NCBI GenBank assembly: GCA_965220535.1
Contig: OZ244833.1
Span: 2,356,001 to 2,420,000, forward strand
Reading direction: 5' to 3'
Source of the DNA: HK1 sp965220535
GTDB taxonomy: Bacteria; Pseudomonadota; Gammaproteobacteria; HK1
DNA: 64,000 nucleotides
The notes beneath the pieces were generated by a model that worked only from the letters and a program-made list of their open reading frames with translations, was not told where the DNA came from and searched no databases. Every line of letters begins with the position of its first letter. Positions within the stretch are counted from its first letter, which is position 1. This document shows, piece after piece, positions 1-8,065 of this stretch. A program made the position numbers and the translations under genes.

Positions 1-663
1 ATGAAGAACGAGGACTCGATGGTGCGCTTGCCGCCCCCGCCGGAATTGTCGATGCCGATCGGCGAGGCGATGTTCTCGCAACGGGCTATCCGCCGTATGG
101 ACAAGGATCGTCCGATCGGCGATGCCGCGATCAAGATCGTTCTCGATGCCGCATCCAAGGCCCCGAACGGAGGCAATGCCCAACCCGGGCGTTTTCTGGT
201 GGTCAGAGATCGGGATCTGATCCGTCGTTTCGGGGCCCTCTATCACGAGGCATGGTGGGCGAAACGGCGAGATGCATACGGATGGACCGACAAAAAAGAT
301 ATCCCTTCAGGTTCGGTCTATACGATGCCCGCCTTGCTCGCCGATGAAATGGTGAATGCGCCGGTGGTGGTGCTGGCGTTTTCGACCGAGGGTGCGGCGA
401 TGGCACATTCGATTTTTCCCGCGGTGCAAAACCTCTTGCTTGCGGCCCGGGCATTGGGGATCGGAAGCGTATTGACGACCTTGCATCCCCAAGTGATGGA
501 ACGGGTCCAGGCGTTGTTCGATATTCCATCGGAGATCGAGTTTTATTGTTGTATCCCCCTCGGATATCCGCGCGGGAATTTCGGACCGACCCGAAGGTTG
601 CCGACGGCGGGTACGACCTATTGGGATCGCTGGAACGAACCGCCCCCGTGGGCCGAGCGATGA
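1..663 (+). CDS. Nitroreductase family protein
   Basis: A 220-residue flavin-dependent nitroreductase-like oxidoreductase, expected to use FMN and NAD(P)H in the cytoplasm. The N-terminal half has the family pattern: a Ser-Gln-Arg-Ala-Ile-Arg segment near residue 27 and a Pro-Asn-Gly-Gly-Asn-Ala-Gln-Pro stretch near residue 56 that contacts FMN in relatives. The C-terminal part has the alanine-rich dimer helix and a conserved Leu-Gly-Tyr-Pro near residue 188. The frame is open from base 1, so the first ATG may be the real start or the gene may begin upstream; a second ATG lies at codon 7. The physiological substrate cannot be read from sequence. The next gene is convergent, with a strong inverted repeat between the two. 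Confidence 0.8.
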   Translation: MKNEDSMVRLPPPPELSMPIGEAMFSQRAIRRMDKDRPIGDAAIKIVLDAASKAPNGGNAQPGRFLVVRDRDLIRRFGALYHEAWWAKRRDAYGWTDKKDIPSGSVYTMPALLADEMVNAPVVVLAFSTEGAAMAHSIFPAVQNLLLAARALGIGSVLTTLHPQVMERVQALFDIPSEIEFYCCIPLGYPRGNFGPTRRLPTAGTTYWDRWNEPPPWAER

Positions 664-782
664 TCTCCGATTTTTCTCGGTCGGCAATCGACGATCGAAT
701 GTCGCTTTTTGAAAAAGCGTCGACAGGAATACAAAAAGCGGGGACTTCGTTGTTATCGATCTTCATAATAAACCGGTGATCG

Positions 783-830
783 TCGAGCCGCCGCGACCCT
801 CGTTCGATAGGGCTTGTCGCGGCGGCTCGA
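783..830. terminator. 15-bp perfect inverted repeat between convergent genes
   Basis: The arms at 783-797 and 816-830 are perfect complements (TCGAGCCGCCGCGAC and its complement) around an 18-base loop. Pairing continues outward for about four more bases after one mismatch. The repeat lies 120 bases after the nitroreductase stop and 28 bases before the end of the convergent HTH gene, where a bidirectional terminator would sit. There is no T-run on either side, so it may be a dyad of another kind. Confidence 0.5.
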
Positions 831-858
831 TGATCATACGACTTCCGGTCCGTCGCTT

Positions 859-1482
859 TCAGCCTCCGGATTTCCCCCGCTTTTTCTTTTCGCTCTTCGC
901 CTGCTGTTTCTCTTCGAGCATTTGATCGATCGCCCGCTTTCCCATCTTTTTGAGATCGCTCAGCTTCGCCAAGGTGCCCGGCCGGGGTTTCGCTTTGCCC
1001 CCTTCCCAGTTGTAGACCGAAAGCGCGGAGGCATCGACGAGAAGGCCGTATTGCCCCGCCGACAACTTCATGCTCTTGCGGTGGACTTTGAGTCCGCCGG
1101 GCGAAAAACGGAGGTCTTTGCGCTCGTTGGAAGCGCTTGCGGCCTCGGTTTTGACCGCCGCCGCCGGTGCTTTTTCCCCGGCGCTTTTCGCGGCGCTACG
1201 AGTCGCGGCGCTACGGCTCGCGGTTTTTTTGACGGGGGTCGCCGCCTTGCGGGCCGGTTTTTTCTTTGCGCCTCGGCCGATGGATTTACCAGCGGTCATG
1301 CCCTTTTTCGCCGTCGTCCTTTTCGGTTGGCGCCTCGGTTTTCCGGGGGCGGCGGCACGCAAAAGCCGAAGAATCGGTTGGAGGGTGCGCTGTATATCGT
1401 TCAGCTCTTTACGGATGCCGGAAGTTTCTTTACCGACGGCATCGGAGATTTCCCGCTTAAGGGCATTTGCCAAGTTAGCCAT
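859..1482 (-). CDS. Histone H1-like Lys/Ala-rich protein with C-terminal HTH domain
   Basis: The 207-residue protein has three parts. Residues 1-45 form an amphipathic helix that may be a coiled coil. Residues 45-120 are a low-complexity Lys/Ala/Arg/Thr tail like eukaryotic histone H1 or bacterial AlgP-type proteins. Residues 125-185 resemble an XRE-type helix-turn-helix (Ser-Ala-Gly-Gln-Tyr then Val-Tyr-Asn-Trp-Glu-Gly-Gly). It is probably a nucleoid-associated DNA-binding protein or regulator; the targets are unknown. A purine-rich AGGGAG about 11 bases upstream supports the ATG at 1482. About 300 bases without a gene separate it from the NorD/CbbO-family gene. Confidence 0.7.
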   Translation of the reverse strand: MANLANALKREISDAVGKETSGIRKELNDIQRTLQPILRLLRAAAPGKPRRQPKRTTAKKGMTAGKSIGRGAKKKPARKAATPVKKTASRSAATRSAAKSAGEKAPAAAVKTEAASASNERKDLRFSPGGLKVHRKSMKLSAGQYGLLVDASALSVYNWEGGKAKPRPGTLAKLSDLKKMGKRAIDQMLEEKQQAKSEKKKRGKSGG

Positions 1483-1778
1483 GGAATGATGTGCTCCCTA
1501 GGGTGTATCGGATCGGCATCTGTCTCGTCAGGCAACGATGGTAATGGAACGCGAGGACTGTGAGGGCTTTTCAATTCCTCCGGTCGATGCCAACCCTGAA
1601 CCGCCGAACCGAAGGTAATAAAAAAACGCGATCGCACAATCGGGGGCATATTATGCCGAATATGAAAACAAGTCGCAAGGGTTAAAACGAGAAAATCGAT
1701 GGGGAATCGTTCAAGACGAGAAAATATATAAAGCGATATTTGATATCGGCGGCTCGCAGGCGGAGGAAAGATTCCGAT

Positions 1779-3962
1779 TCACGATGTCAATTTGCGATAG
1801 ATATCGGAAAGATCGTTCGGCAATCGACGCACTTCGTCGACGATGATGAAATTCGCCGTTCCATACATACGGGGAAGATAATCCCCGGCATCGGTATCGA
1901 TGGTTACGCAAAAAGGATGGATGCCGGCGCGCCTCGCTTCGAAAAGAGCCATACGGGTATCTTCGATTCCGTAGTTGCCGCGATAGTCGGTATAGTCATC
2001 CGGCTTGCCGTCGGACAGGGTGATGAGAATTTTGGTTTTTGCCTCTATCTCGCTCGTGATTTTGGCCAGATGGCGAATCGCGGCCCCCATGCGGGTGTAA
2101 TCCCGGGCCTCGATACCGCCGATACGAGCCTGTACCCGATCGCTGTATTCTTCATCGAATCGTTTGATTCGATAGATTTCGCAGCGTTTTCTGGTGGAGC
2201 CGGAAAAGCCGTAAATCGCATAGCGATCGCCGAGCGTTTCCAAGGCCTCGCATAACAAAACGAGGGCTTCGCGTTCCGCGTCGTTGATCCAACCCCGGGT
2301 CGATCCGCTCATATCGACCATCATCATGACCGCAAGATCGCGCTCGTTGCGCGCACGGCGGGTGAAGAGCCGCTCGCTGCATTCGCCCCCGGCGCGCATG
2401 GAAGCGAAGGCATCCACGCAGGCATCCAGATCGATATCGTCGCCGTCGGGTTGTCGGTGCAAGCGATGTTCTAGTCCGCGCAAGGCTTCGAAGCTGCGAC
2501 GGATCGATTTCACCGATCCCTTATGGCGGGCAAGGGTGCGCATGGCGAAGTCGTCCCATAAAGGATGCACGTCTCCTTCGCGCAGGACGCACCAGTCTTT
2601 GCGGTAGCGCTTTCTTTCGAAATCCCATTCGTCGTAAAAAAAAGCGCCGTCTTCGTGATAGACGCCTTTCCATACATCGTCGGGGTTTTTTTCCGCGGGA
2701 GCGTCGTCGCGATCGCCGACCTCATATCGTCCGGATCCTGCCGCTTGCAAATAATCCGGAGGAATTTCGCCGATATCCTGCACGATGGATTCCGCGATTC
2801 CCAAGGCTTCGTCGGGGATCGGCAGCGGCAGGTCATCGAAACGAAGGAATGTCGCGCCATCGAATATCGCATCGTCGGCGTTTTTTTTCTCGTCGGTGCG
2901 AAGCCGATCCCAAGACTCTCGATCCCAAGACTCCTCGTCGCTTTTTCCCGGGCTTCGATCTTTTTCGACGCTCGCTGCGAATTCGATGATCAGTTTGCGA
3001 AATTCTTTCCGCTCGCGGGCGATACGCTCGTTCATCACCGCCATGACCGCCTCCGGTTTCATCGTCCCCGCATAGCAACCGGGTTCCGGCGGCGATTGTC
3101 GGCATCGTTGCCGGGCCAGTTCGACGGAGTCGTTGGCATCGCTCGTTCGTGATTCAAGATGCTGCGTATCGCTACGTAGAAGCGCAAGCCGGTCTTGGCG
3201 GTATTCGATCATCCGACTTAGATTTTGCATATCCCGGTGAAGACCCGGGAGAGTACGGGCAAGGCAGGCCTCGAGGCGGATCGCTTCGAAGGTGCGAAAC
3301 CAGCCGAGTAGGCAAAGCGGATCGCAACCGGGGGGCGACAAGTCTTCGAATCGGATGCGCCAGGTGCCGAAGCGTACTTGGGCCCAGTGAAACCCCGCCA
3401 AGGCTTTGTAAAGCGCGAAGTTGTCTTGGCGTCGTTCGAAGCGGGAGATCAGCGGCGGGAGGTAGATCGTTGCGGTATCGGTATAGCTTTCGCTGCCGGG
3501 TAGGATATGCAAAGCCCGGCCGCCGAGTCCGTGCACGAATCTTTCCAATATCCCGTCGATTTCTTCAAGGCGGATGCCGGTGCGATCGAGGGTGCGGCGC
3601 TCGGCGAATTCCTTGAAATTTTGCAGGGCGGCGATGGCTTCGATGAGTCCGCGCTCGTCGAATCGATCGACGGCGGCGACGATCCAAGCCTCCAGATCCT
3701 CGTGGTCGGATCGATCGTAAGCGTGTTTTTCGCCGCCGAGGGCTTGCAAAGCATAGGCGGCGTAGGCGGCCAAGTGGTAGGCGAGTTCTTGGTTGGTGCG
3801 GGCGATGATTTCCACCCAGTGCAAAATGAATTCTTGGCTTTTGCGATCCAGCGGCGCCAGCGAGGTGGCGGCCCCGGTCGCGCTGCGCCGAGACGAAAGC
3901 GCCGCTTCCACGATCTCCTCGAGGCGCTCTTCGATTCGATTTCGGTCAAGGGGGTCGTTCAT
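1779..3962 (-). CDS. VWA-domain protein of the NorD/CbbO family
   Basis: A 727-residue cytoplasmic protein. The C-terminal 180 residues are a von Willebrand factor A domain with a complete MIDAS site: Asp-Met-Ser-Gly-Ser at about 550-554, Thr near 623 and Ser-Asp-Gly near 651. The helical N-terminal region resembles CbbO/NorD proteins. In this family the VWA protein works with a MoxR-type AAA+ ATPase (NorQ/CbbQ) to activate or insert metal into a client enzyme, such as NO reductase or RuBisCO. The ATPase partner lies 0.85 kb upstream on the same strand, but an opposite-strand gene sits between them and no nor or cbb structural gene is present, so the client is unknown. The length fits CbbO (about 750) slightly better than NorD (about 620). 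An internal duplication, Glu-Ser-Trp-Asp-Arg twice, is visible. Confidence 0.85.
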   Translation of the reverse strand: MNDPLDRNRIEERLEEIVEAALSSRRSATGAATSLAPLDRKSQEFILHWVEIIARTNQELAYHLAAYAAYALQALGGEKHAYDRSDHEDLEAWIVAAVDRFDERGLIEAIAALQNFKEFAERRTLDRTGIRLEEIDGILERFVHGLGGRALHILPGSESYTDTATIYLPPLISRFERRQDNFALYKALAGFHWAQVRFGTWRIRFEDLSPPGCDPLCLLGWFRTFEAIRLEACLARTLPGLHRDMQNLSRMIEYRQDRLALLRSDTQHLESRTSDANDSVELARQRCRQSPPEPGCYAGTMKPEAVMAVMNERIARERKEFRKLIIEFAASVEKDRSPGKSDEESWDRESWDRLRTDEKKNADDAIFDGATFLRFDDLPLPIPDEALGIAESIVQDIGEIPPDYLQAAGSGRYEVGDRDDAPAEKNPDDVWKGVYHEDGAFFYDEWDFERKRYRKDWCVLREGDVHPLWDDFAMRTLARHKGSVKSIRRSFEALRGLEHRLHRQPDGDDIDLDACVDAFASMRAGGECSERLFTRRARNERDLAVMMMVDMSGSTRGWINDAEREALVLLCEALETLGDRYAIYGFSGSTRKRCEIYRIKRFDEEYSDRVQARIGGIEARDYTRMGAAIRHLAKITSEIEAKTKILITLSDGKPDDYTDYRGNYGIEDTRMALFEARRAGIHPFCVTIDTDAGDYLPRMYGTANFIIVDEVRRLPNDLSDIYRKLTS

Positions 3963-3985
3963 CGAAAGAAAAGGAAATAAGTCGG

Positions 3986-4651
3986 ATGAGCGTGCGGGAT
4001 ATCGACAGCGGCTTGCCGAAAGAAATTCGTCTCGATCGGAAGCGGCGGATTTTATATATCGAATTCGCCGATGCCACCGAATATGCGCTCCCCTTCGAAT
4101 ATCTGCGCATCTTCTCGCCCGCCGATGACAACGCTCCGGATCTTCTGCGTCACGGGGGTAGCGGAATCGATCTCATCGTCGGCAAGGAGAGGGTGATGAT
4201 CGACAGGATCGAGCCGGTGGGATCTTATGCGGTGCGCTTGCATTTCGATGACGGTCATGACACGGGAGTGTATTCCTTCGATAGCTTGCGTCGTTTGGGT
4301 CGGGATCGGCATCGGAATTGGGCGCACTATCTCGATCAGCGAGAGCGAAAGGGCCATGACCGTCCTCGTACATGGGATTCCCCCCAAGACGATTGGGTGG
4401 AGGTCGGGATTCTTTATTTCGCGGGGGTGGCCGAGGCCTTGGATCGCCTGTCCGAGGAAGTCGTTTTGCCCGACGGGATCCATACCGTGGATGCCCTGCT
4501 CGAATGGTTGCGCGAGCGCGGAGAGCCGTGGGCCAGCGCGCTTCATCCGACGCGGGTGCGGATCAGCGTCAACCGGCGTTTTTCGATCCTCTCGACCCGG
4601 CTTCTCGACGGTGACGAGGTCGCGATCACTCCCGCGGCGATCGATGACTGA
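3986..4651 (+). CDS. DUF971 (GBBH-like N-terminal) and MoaD-like ubiquitin-fold fusion
   Basis: A 221-residue protein with two domains. Residues 10-120 match DUF971, with the hallmark Phe-Asp-Asp-Gly-His-Asp-Thr-Gly followed by Tyr-Ser-Phe and Asn-Trp-Ala-His-Tyr-Leu. Residues 137-221 match MoaD/ThiS, the small sulfur carrier of molybdopterin synthase, ending in Asp-Gly-Asp-Glu-Val-Ala-Ile-Thr-Pro. Functional MoaD ends in Gly-Gly; here the last two residues are Asp-Asp, so thiocarboxylation as in MoaD seems impossible. A role in cofactor or Fe-S metabolism is a guess. The start is 23 bases from the start of the divergent norD/cbbO-like gene, so any promoter must lie in that short gap or inside the neighbour. 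The gene separates the ATPase gene from the VWA gene. Confidence 0.8.
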   Translation: MSVRDIDSGLPKEIRLDRKRRILYIEFADATEYALPFEYLRIFSPADDNAPDLLRHGGSGIDLIVGKERVMIDRIEPVGSYAVRLHFDDGHDTGVYSFDSLRRLGRDRHRNWAHYLDQRERKGHDRPRTWDSPQDDWVEVGILYFAGVAEALDRLSEEVVLPDGIHTVDALLEWLRERGEPWASALHPTRVRISVNRRFSILSTRLLDGDEVAITPAAIDD

Positions 4652-4808
4652 TCGAAAGGAAAGCGAAAGCGATCGCTCTTTTGCCGGCGGCCGACAGTCG
4701 ATCCGCTCGCTGATCCGATCCCTGATGGTCGACGAAGAGAAAAAGCGTTTGCCGGCCGCACCATGGCAAGGCCCCGGATCATGACCGGGCGGCGCGTCGA
4801 AACGGATA

Positions 4809-5642
4809 TCAAAAAAGCGATCCCGCCAGCTCGTCGATGGCCGCGACCATCTCCGGATCATCGCTCAGGCTCAAAGAGATCGCGCTTTCGCAGGCGACCT
4901 TGGGAGCGATGCCCGCAACCATCAGCTTGGCGGCGTGGACGAGCAAGCGGGTGCTCGCGCCCTCGTCGAGTCCGCTGCCCTTGAGGTTGCGCGTCATCTT
5001 CGCCAGCTGCACGAGGCGCCGCGCGATATCCGCATCCACCTTGGATTCGCTTTCCACGATGCGTTGTTCGAGGCTCGCTTCCGGATAATCGAATTGCAGC
5101 GAGACGAAGCGTTGGCGGGTGCTGTGTTTCAGATCCTTGAGCACGCTTTGGTAGCCGGGATTGCAAGAAAGAGCGAGGCAGAAATCGGGTCCCGCTTGCA
5201 GCTCGTCGCCGAGTTTTTCCATCGGCAGGGTCCGGCGATCGTCGGCCAAGGGATGGATCACCACGGTGGTGTCCTTGCGGGCTTCGACGATCTCGTCCAA
5301 ATAGCAGATGGCGCCGCGGCGCACGGCTCGGGCGAGAGGCCCGTCGGTCCAGACGGTTTCTCCGCCCCGAATCAAATAGCGTCCGACCAGATCCGACGCC
5401 GTGAGATCGTCATGGCACGAAACGGTGATCAGCGGGCGATCGAGCCGCCACGCCATATATTCCATGAAGCGGGTTTTTCCGCAGCCGGTCGGACCTTTGA
5501 GCAATACCGGCAGGGCGTTGGCGCAGGCGGCCTCGAAAATCTCGATCTCCGCTCCGATCGCTTCGTAATAAGGCGGGGCTCGGCGATGCGCGCCGCGATG
5601 GGCGCCGCTATCCCCGATTTCCTTCCCCTTCGGCGTCGTCAT
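4809..5642 (-). CDS. MoxR-type AAA+ ATPase of the NorQ/CbbQ family
   Basis: A 277-residue ATPase. The Walker A motif Gly-Pro-Thr-Gly-Cys-Gly-Lys-Thr is at 50-57, followed by the strongly conserved Cys-His-Asp-Asp-Leu-Thr-Ala-Ser-Asp-Leu-Val-Gly-Arg segment of NorQ/NirQ/CbbQ. Walker B is Cys-Tyr-Leu-Asp-Glu at about 113-117. It hydrolyses ATP as a ring and remodels a client enzyme together with the VWA partner encoded at 1779-3962. The ATG at 5642 was preferred to one 33 bases upstream because an AAGG element lies about 7 bases before it and the length then fits the family. Its start lies 49 bases after the rho stop on the same strand, so it may be transcribed with rho. Confidence 0.88.
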   Translation of the reverse strand: MTTPKGKEIGDSGAHRGAHRRAPPYYEAIGAEIEIFEAACANALPVLLKGPTGCGKTRFMEYMAWRLDRPLITVSCHDDLTASDLVGRYLIRGGETVWTDGPLARAVRRGAICYLDEIVEARKDTTVVIHPLADDRRTLPMEKLGDELQAGPDFCLALSCNPGYQSVLKDLKHSTRQRFVSLQFDYPEASLEQRIVESESKVDADIARRLVQLAKMTRNLKGSGLDEGASTRLLVHAAKLMVAGIAPKVACESAISLSLSDDPEMVAAIDELAGSLF

Positions 5643-5691
5643 TCGCCTTGGCTTTCCTTGAGCCGATGCTCGCAAAATCGCGAGAGGCTCT

Positions 5692-6951
5692 TCAGGCGCG
5701 CTTCATCGCATCGAAGAATTCGGCATTCGTCTTCGTCGCCTTGAAGCGATCGAGGAGGAATTCCATCGCTTGGACTTCGTCCATCGAGGCGATCACCTTG
5801 CGCAAGATCCAGATCTTCTGCAAATCCGTCGGCTCCACCAAAAGATCCTCGCGTCTCGTACTCGAGCGGTCGATATTGATGGCGGGATAGATACGCCTTT
5901 CGGCGATCTTGCGCTCCAAGTGGATCTCGCTGTTGCCGGTTCCTTTGAATTCCTCGTAGATGACCTCGTCCATCCGCGAGCCGGTATCGACCAAGGCGGT
6001 GGCGACGATCGTGATGCTTCCGCCCTCCTCGATATTGCGGGCGGCGCCGAAAAAACGCTTGGGACGCTGCAGCGCGTTGGCGTCCACCCCGCCGGTGAGC
6101 AATTTGCCGGAAGAGGGCACCACGGTGTTGTAGGCGCGGGCGAGACGGGTGATCGAATCGAGCAGGATCACGACGTCGCACTTGTGTTCCGCGAGCCGTT
6201 TGGCCTTCTCGATCACCATCTCCGCGACCTGCACATGGCGGGTCGCCGGTTCGTCGAAGGTGCTCGAGACGACCTCGCCGCGTACCGAGCGCGCCATTTC
6301 CGTCACCTCTTCCGGGCGCTCGTCGATCAGCAGCACGATGAGGTAGCACTCTTGGTGGTTGGCCATGATGGCGTGGGCGACGCTTTGCAACATCATCGTC
6401 TTGCCCGCTTTGGGAGGAGAGACGATCAGGGCCCGCTGCCCCTTGCCGATGGGAGCGATGAGGTCGATGACCCGCAGGGTGATGTCCTCGGTGCTGCCGT
6501 TGCCGCGTTCGAGATGGAGTCGATCGCGAGGAAAAAGAGGGGTGAGGTTCTCGAAGAGCATCTTGTTCTTCGAGGCGTCGGGGGTGTCGTAGTTGATTTG
6601 GTCGACTTTGAGCAGGGCGAAATAGCGCTCCCCGTCTTTGGGCGGGCGAATCTTTCCCGATACGGTATCGCCGGTACGTAGATTGAAGCGTCGGATCTGG
6701 CTCGGGCTGATATAGATATCGTCCGGCCCCGCGAGATAGGAGCTATCGGTGGAGCGCAGGAAACCGAAACCGTCTTGGAGGATTTCGACCACTCCGTCGC
6801 CGTAGATATCCTCGCCTTTTCGGGCGTGGCCTTTGAGGATGGTGAAGATGATATCGTGCTTGCGCTGGCGCGCCATGCCCTCGATTCCCATCTTTTGCGA
6901 AAGCGCGAGAAGATCGGGCGCGGGCATTTGTTTCAATTCGGTCAGGTTCAT
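5692..6951 (-). CDS. rho: Transcription termination factor Rho
   Basis: The 419 residues are colinear with E. coli Rho (419). The N-terminal RNA-binding domain includes Asp-Gly-Phe-Gly-Phe-Leu-Arg near 60. Walker A is Pro-Pro-Lys-Ala-Gly-Lys-Thr near 178-185 and Walker B is Val-Val-Ile-Leu-Leu-Asp. The Q-loop and R-loop (Gly-Lys-Leu-Leu-Thr-Gly-Gly-Val) are also present. Rho is the hexameric RNA helicase that ends transcription of untranslated RNA. The ATG has no clear Shine-Dalgarno sequence. The leader just upstream is C-rich and G-poor on the transcript, like a rut site, which fits the autogenous control known for rho. It lies downstream of trxA in the same orientation, as in E. coli. Confidence 0.97.
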   Translation of the reverse strand: MNLTELKQMPAPDLLALSQKMGIEGMARQRKHDIIFTILKGHARKGEDIYGDGVVEILQDGFGFLRSTDSSYLAGPDDIYISPSQIRRFNLRTGDTVSGKIRPPKDGERYFALLKVDQINYDTPDASKNKMLFENLTPLFPRDRLHLERGNGSTEDITLRVIDLIAPIGKGQRALIVSPPKAGKTMMLQSVAHAIMANHQECYLIVLLIDERPEEVTEMARSVRGEVVSSTFDEPATRHVQVAEMVIEKAKRLAEHKCDVVILLDSITRLARAYNTVVPSSGKLLTGGVDANALQRPKRFFGAARNIEEGGSITIVATALVDTGSRMDEVIYEEFKGTGNSEIHLERKIAERRIYPAINIDRSSTRREDLLVEPTDLQKIWILRKVIASMDEVQAMEFLLDRFKATKTNAEFFDAMKRA

Positions 6952-6967
6952 GGATTGATCGTTATCG

Positions 6968-7012
6968 GCTGGGGTTGGGGGGGTAGGTCAGGCGGAGGTG
7001 GGAAAAACGCGA
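6968..7012 (-). promoter_or_regulatory. C-rich, G-poor rut-like segment in the rho leader
   Basis: Read on the minus strand, this stretch just before the rho start is dominated by C, including a run of seven C, with very little G. This is the composition of Rho-loading (rut) sites. Rho is known to terminate its own leader in enterobacteria. The site is inferred from composition only. Confidence 0.4.
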
Positions 7013-7043
7013 GACGCTCGTCGGCCAAACAAATTCGTGCAAT

Positions 7044-7069
7044 CAAAAGGCGGTGCCAAAAGGCGGTGC
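7044..7069. repeat. Tandem duplication, 13 bp x2
   Basis: CAAAAGGCGGTGC occurs twice back to back with no mismatch, in the rho leader. It belongs to the set of short intergenic tandem duplications seen through the window. Confidence 0.9.
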
Positions 7070-7738
7070 GTGTAACGAGCGGGGCTTTTTCGGGTTCGAA
7101 CGATAAAAATCGGGGGCGGGCGCGACCCGTCGACGAGGAATTCGGATGATTATCCGCGCTCGAAGGCGTCCGGTTCCGTTTTTGCGTATCGGGCGGCGGT
7201 CGAAAGCCGGCGCGAAACGATGCCGGGAATGCGCACGGTGCGTTCGCCGTCGGCGGTCGCTCCCATCACGAAAAGGGCATCGGCATGAGATTGACGGATC
7301 ATCGAAAGATCAAGGCTCGGGCGGACGATAGGCTTATCGGAAAAATCTCGGCCGATCGCCTAAGACCGATCGACATACGAAAGCCTGTTGTCGATCTCGA
7401 TCTTCCGCAAGAATCCGATACGCTTGATCCGAAATGCCGAAGGGGATTCAAGGGCGGCTCGAAGTTCGCATTGCCCCGCTACCCTTTCGGGAAAAGGTCG
7501 ACTCTTTGCGTCAAGGGGAGCGATCCTGCGAATCATAAGGCTTGTTCAGCCGACCGGATCACGCTTTTCGCTTCGTCCGCGCTTTCGTCGGATTGCGGAC
7601 GTCGGCTCGTTCTTTAGACGGTTTCGCCGAGGCCCCGGCGAGCGATCATGGCAAGCCGAAGTATTTTTATCATCGTTGTCCTTGGTCGGCTGCCAAGTGT
7701 ACCCGCATTTTTTTCGCTTGCGGGAAAAAGCGAAGGGC

Positions 7739-8065
7739 TCAAAGATTGTCGTCGAGAAAAGCCGTGAGCTGGGATTTGGAAAGAGCCCCGACTTTGGTCG
7801 CCTCGACATTCCCGTTTTTGAAGAGCATCAGGGTCGGGATGCCGCGAATGCCGTATTTGGGCGGGGTGAGGGGATTGCTGTCAATATCCAGCTTCGCGAC
7901 TTTCACTCGCCCCGCATACTCTTGGGCGACTTCGACCAAGATCGGTGCGATCGCTTTGCAAGGGCCGCACCACTCGGCCCAGTAATCGACGAGCACGGGG
8001 TCGGCGGCATCGAGGACATCCTCTTCGAAGCTGCCGTCGGTAACATGAACGATGCTATCACTCAC
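7739..8065 (-). CDS. trxA: Thioredoxin 1
   Basis: A 108-residue thioredoxin with the redox motif Trp-Cys-Gly-Pro-Cys (Cys33 and Cys36) and the cis-proline region Arg-Gly-Ile-Pro-Thr-Leu. It closely matches E. coli TrxA (109 residues). It is a cytoplasmic disulfide reductase working with thioredoxin reductase. The start is a GTG at 8065: a GGGAG lies about 9 bases upstream, and the N-terminus Met-Ser-Asp-Ser-Ile-Val-His-Val-Thr-Asp aligns with the E. coli start. An upstream extension in the same frame is not conserved. It is divergent from rhlB and upstream of rho. Confidence 0.97.
   Translation of the reverse strand: MSDSIVHVTDGSFEEDVLDAADPVLVDYWAEWCGPCKAIAPILVEVAQEYAGRVKVAKLDIDSNPLTPPKYGIRGIPTLMLFKNGNVEATKVGALSKSQLTAFLDDNL

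Larger units (their letters stand above)
6952..7738. other. Long rho leader / trxA-rho intergenic region
   Basis: This 787-base stretch between trxA and rho (both minus strand) has no recognisable gene; short open frames are arginine-rich and look like chance. It holds the rut-like segment next to rho, the 13-bp duplication at 7044-7069, and an inverted repeat just after the trxA stop (arms near 7713-7719 and 7728-7734) without a transcript-side U-run. A long leader is expected for an autoregulated rho gene. Confidence 0.6.

Noticed and set aside
7085..7105. GGTTCGAAC word resembling a tRNA T-loop
   Set aside because: The flanks do not form a T stem and no other tRNA arm is present.
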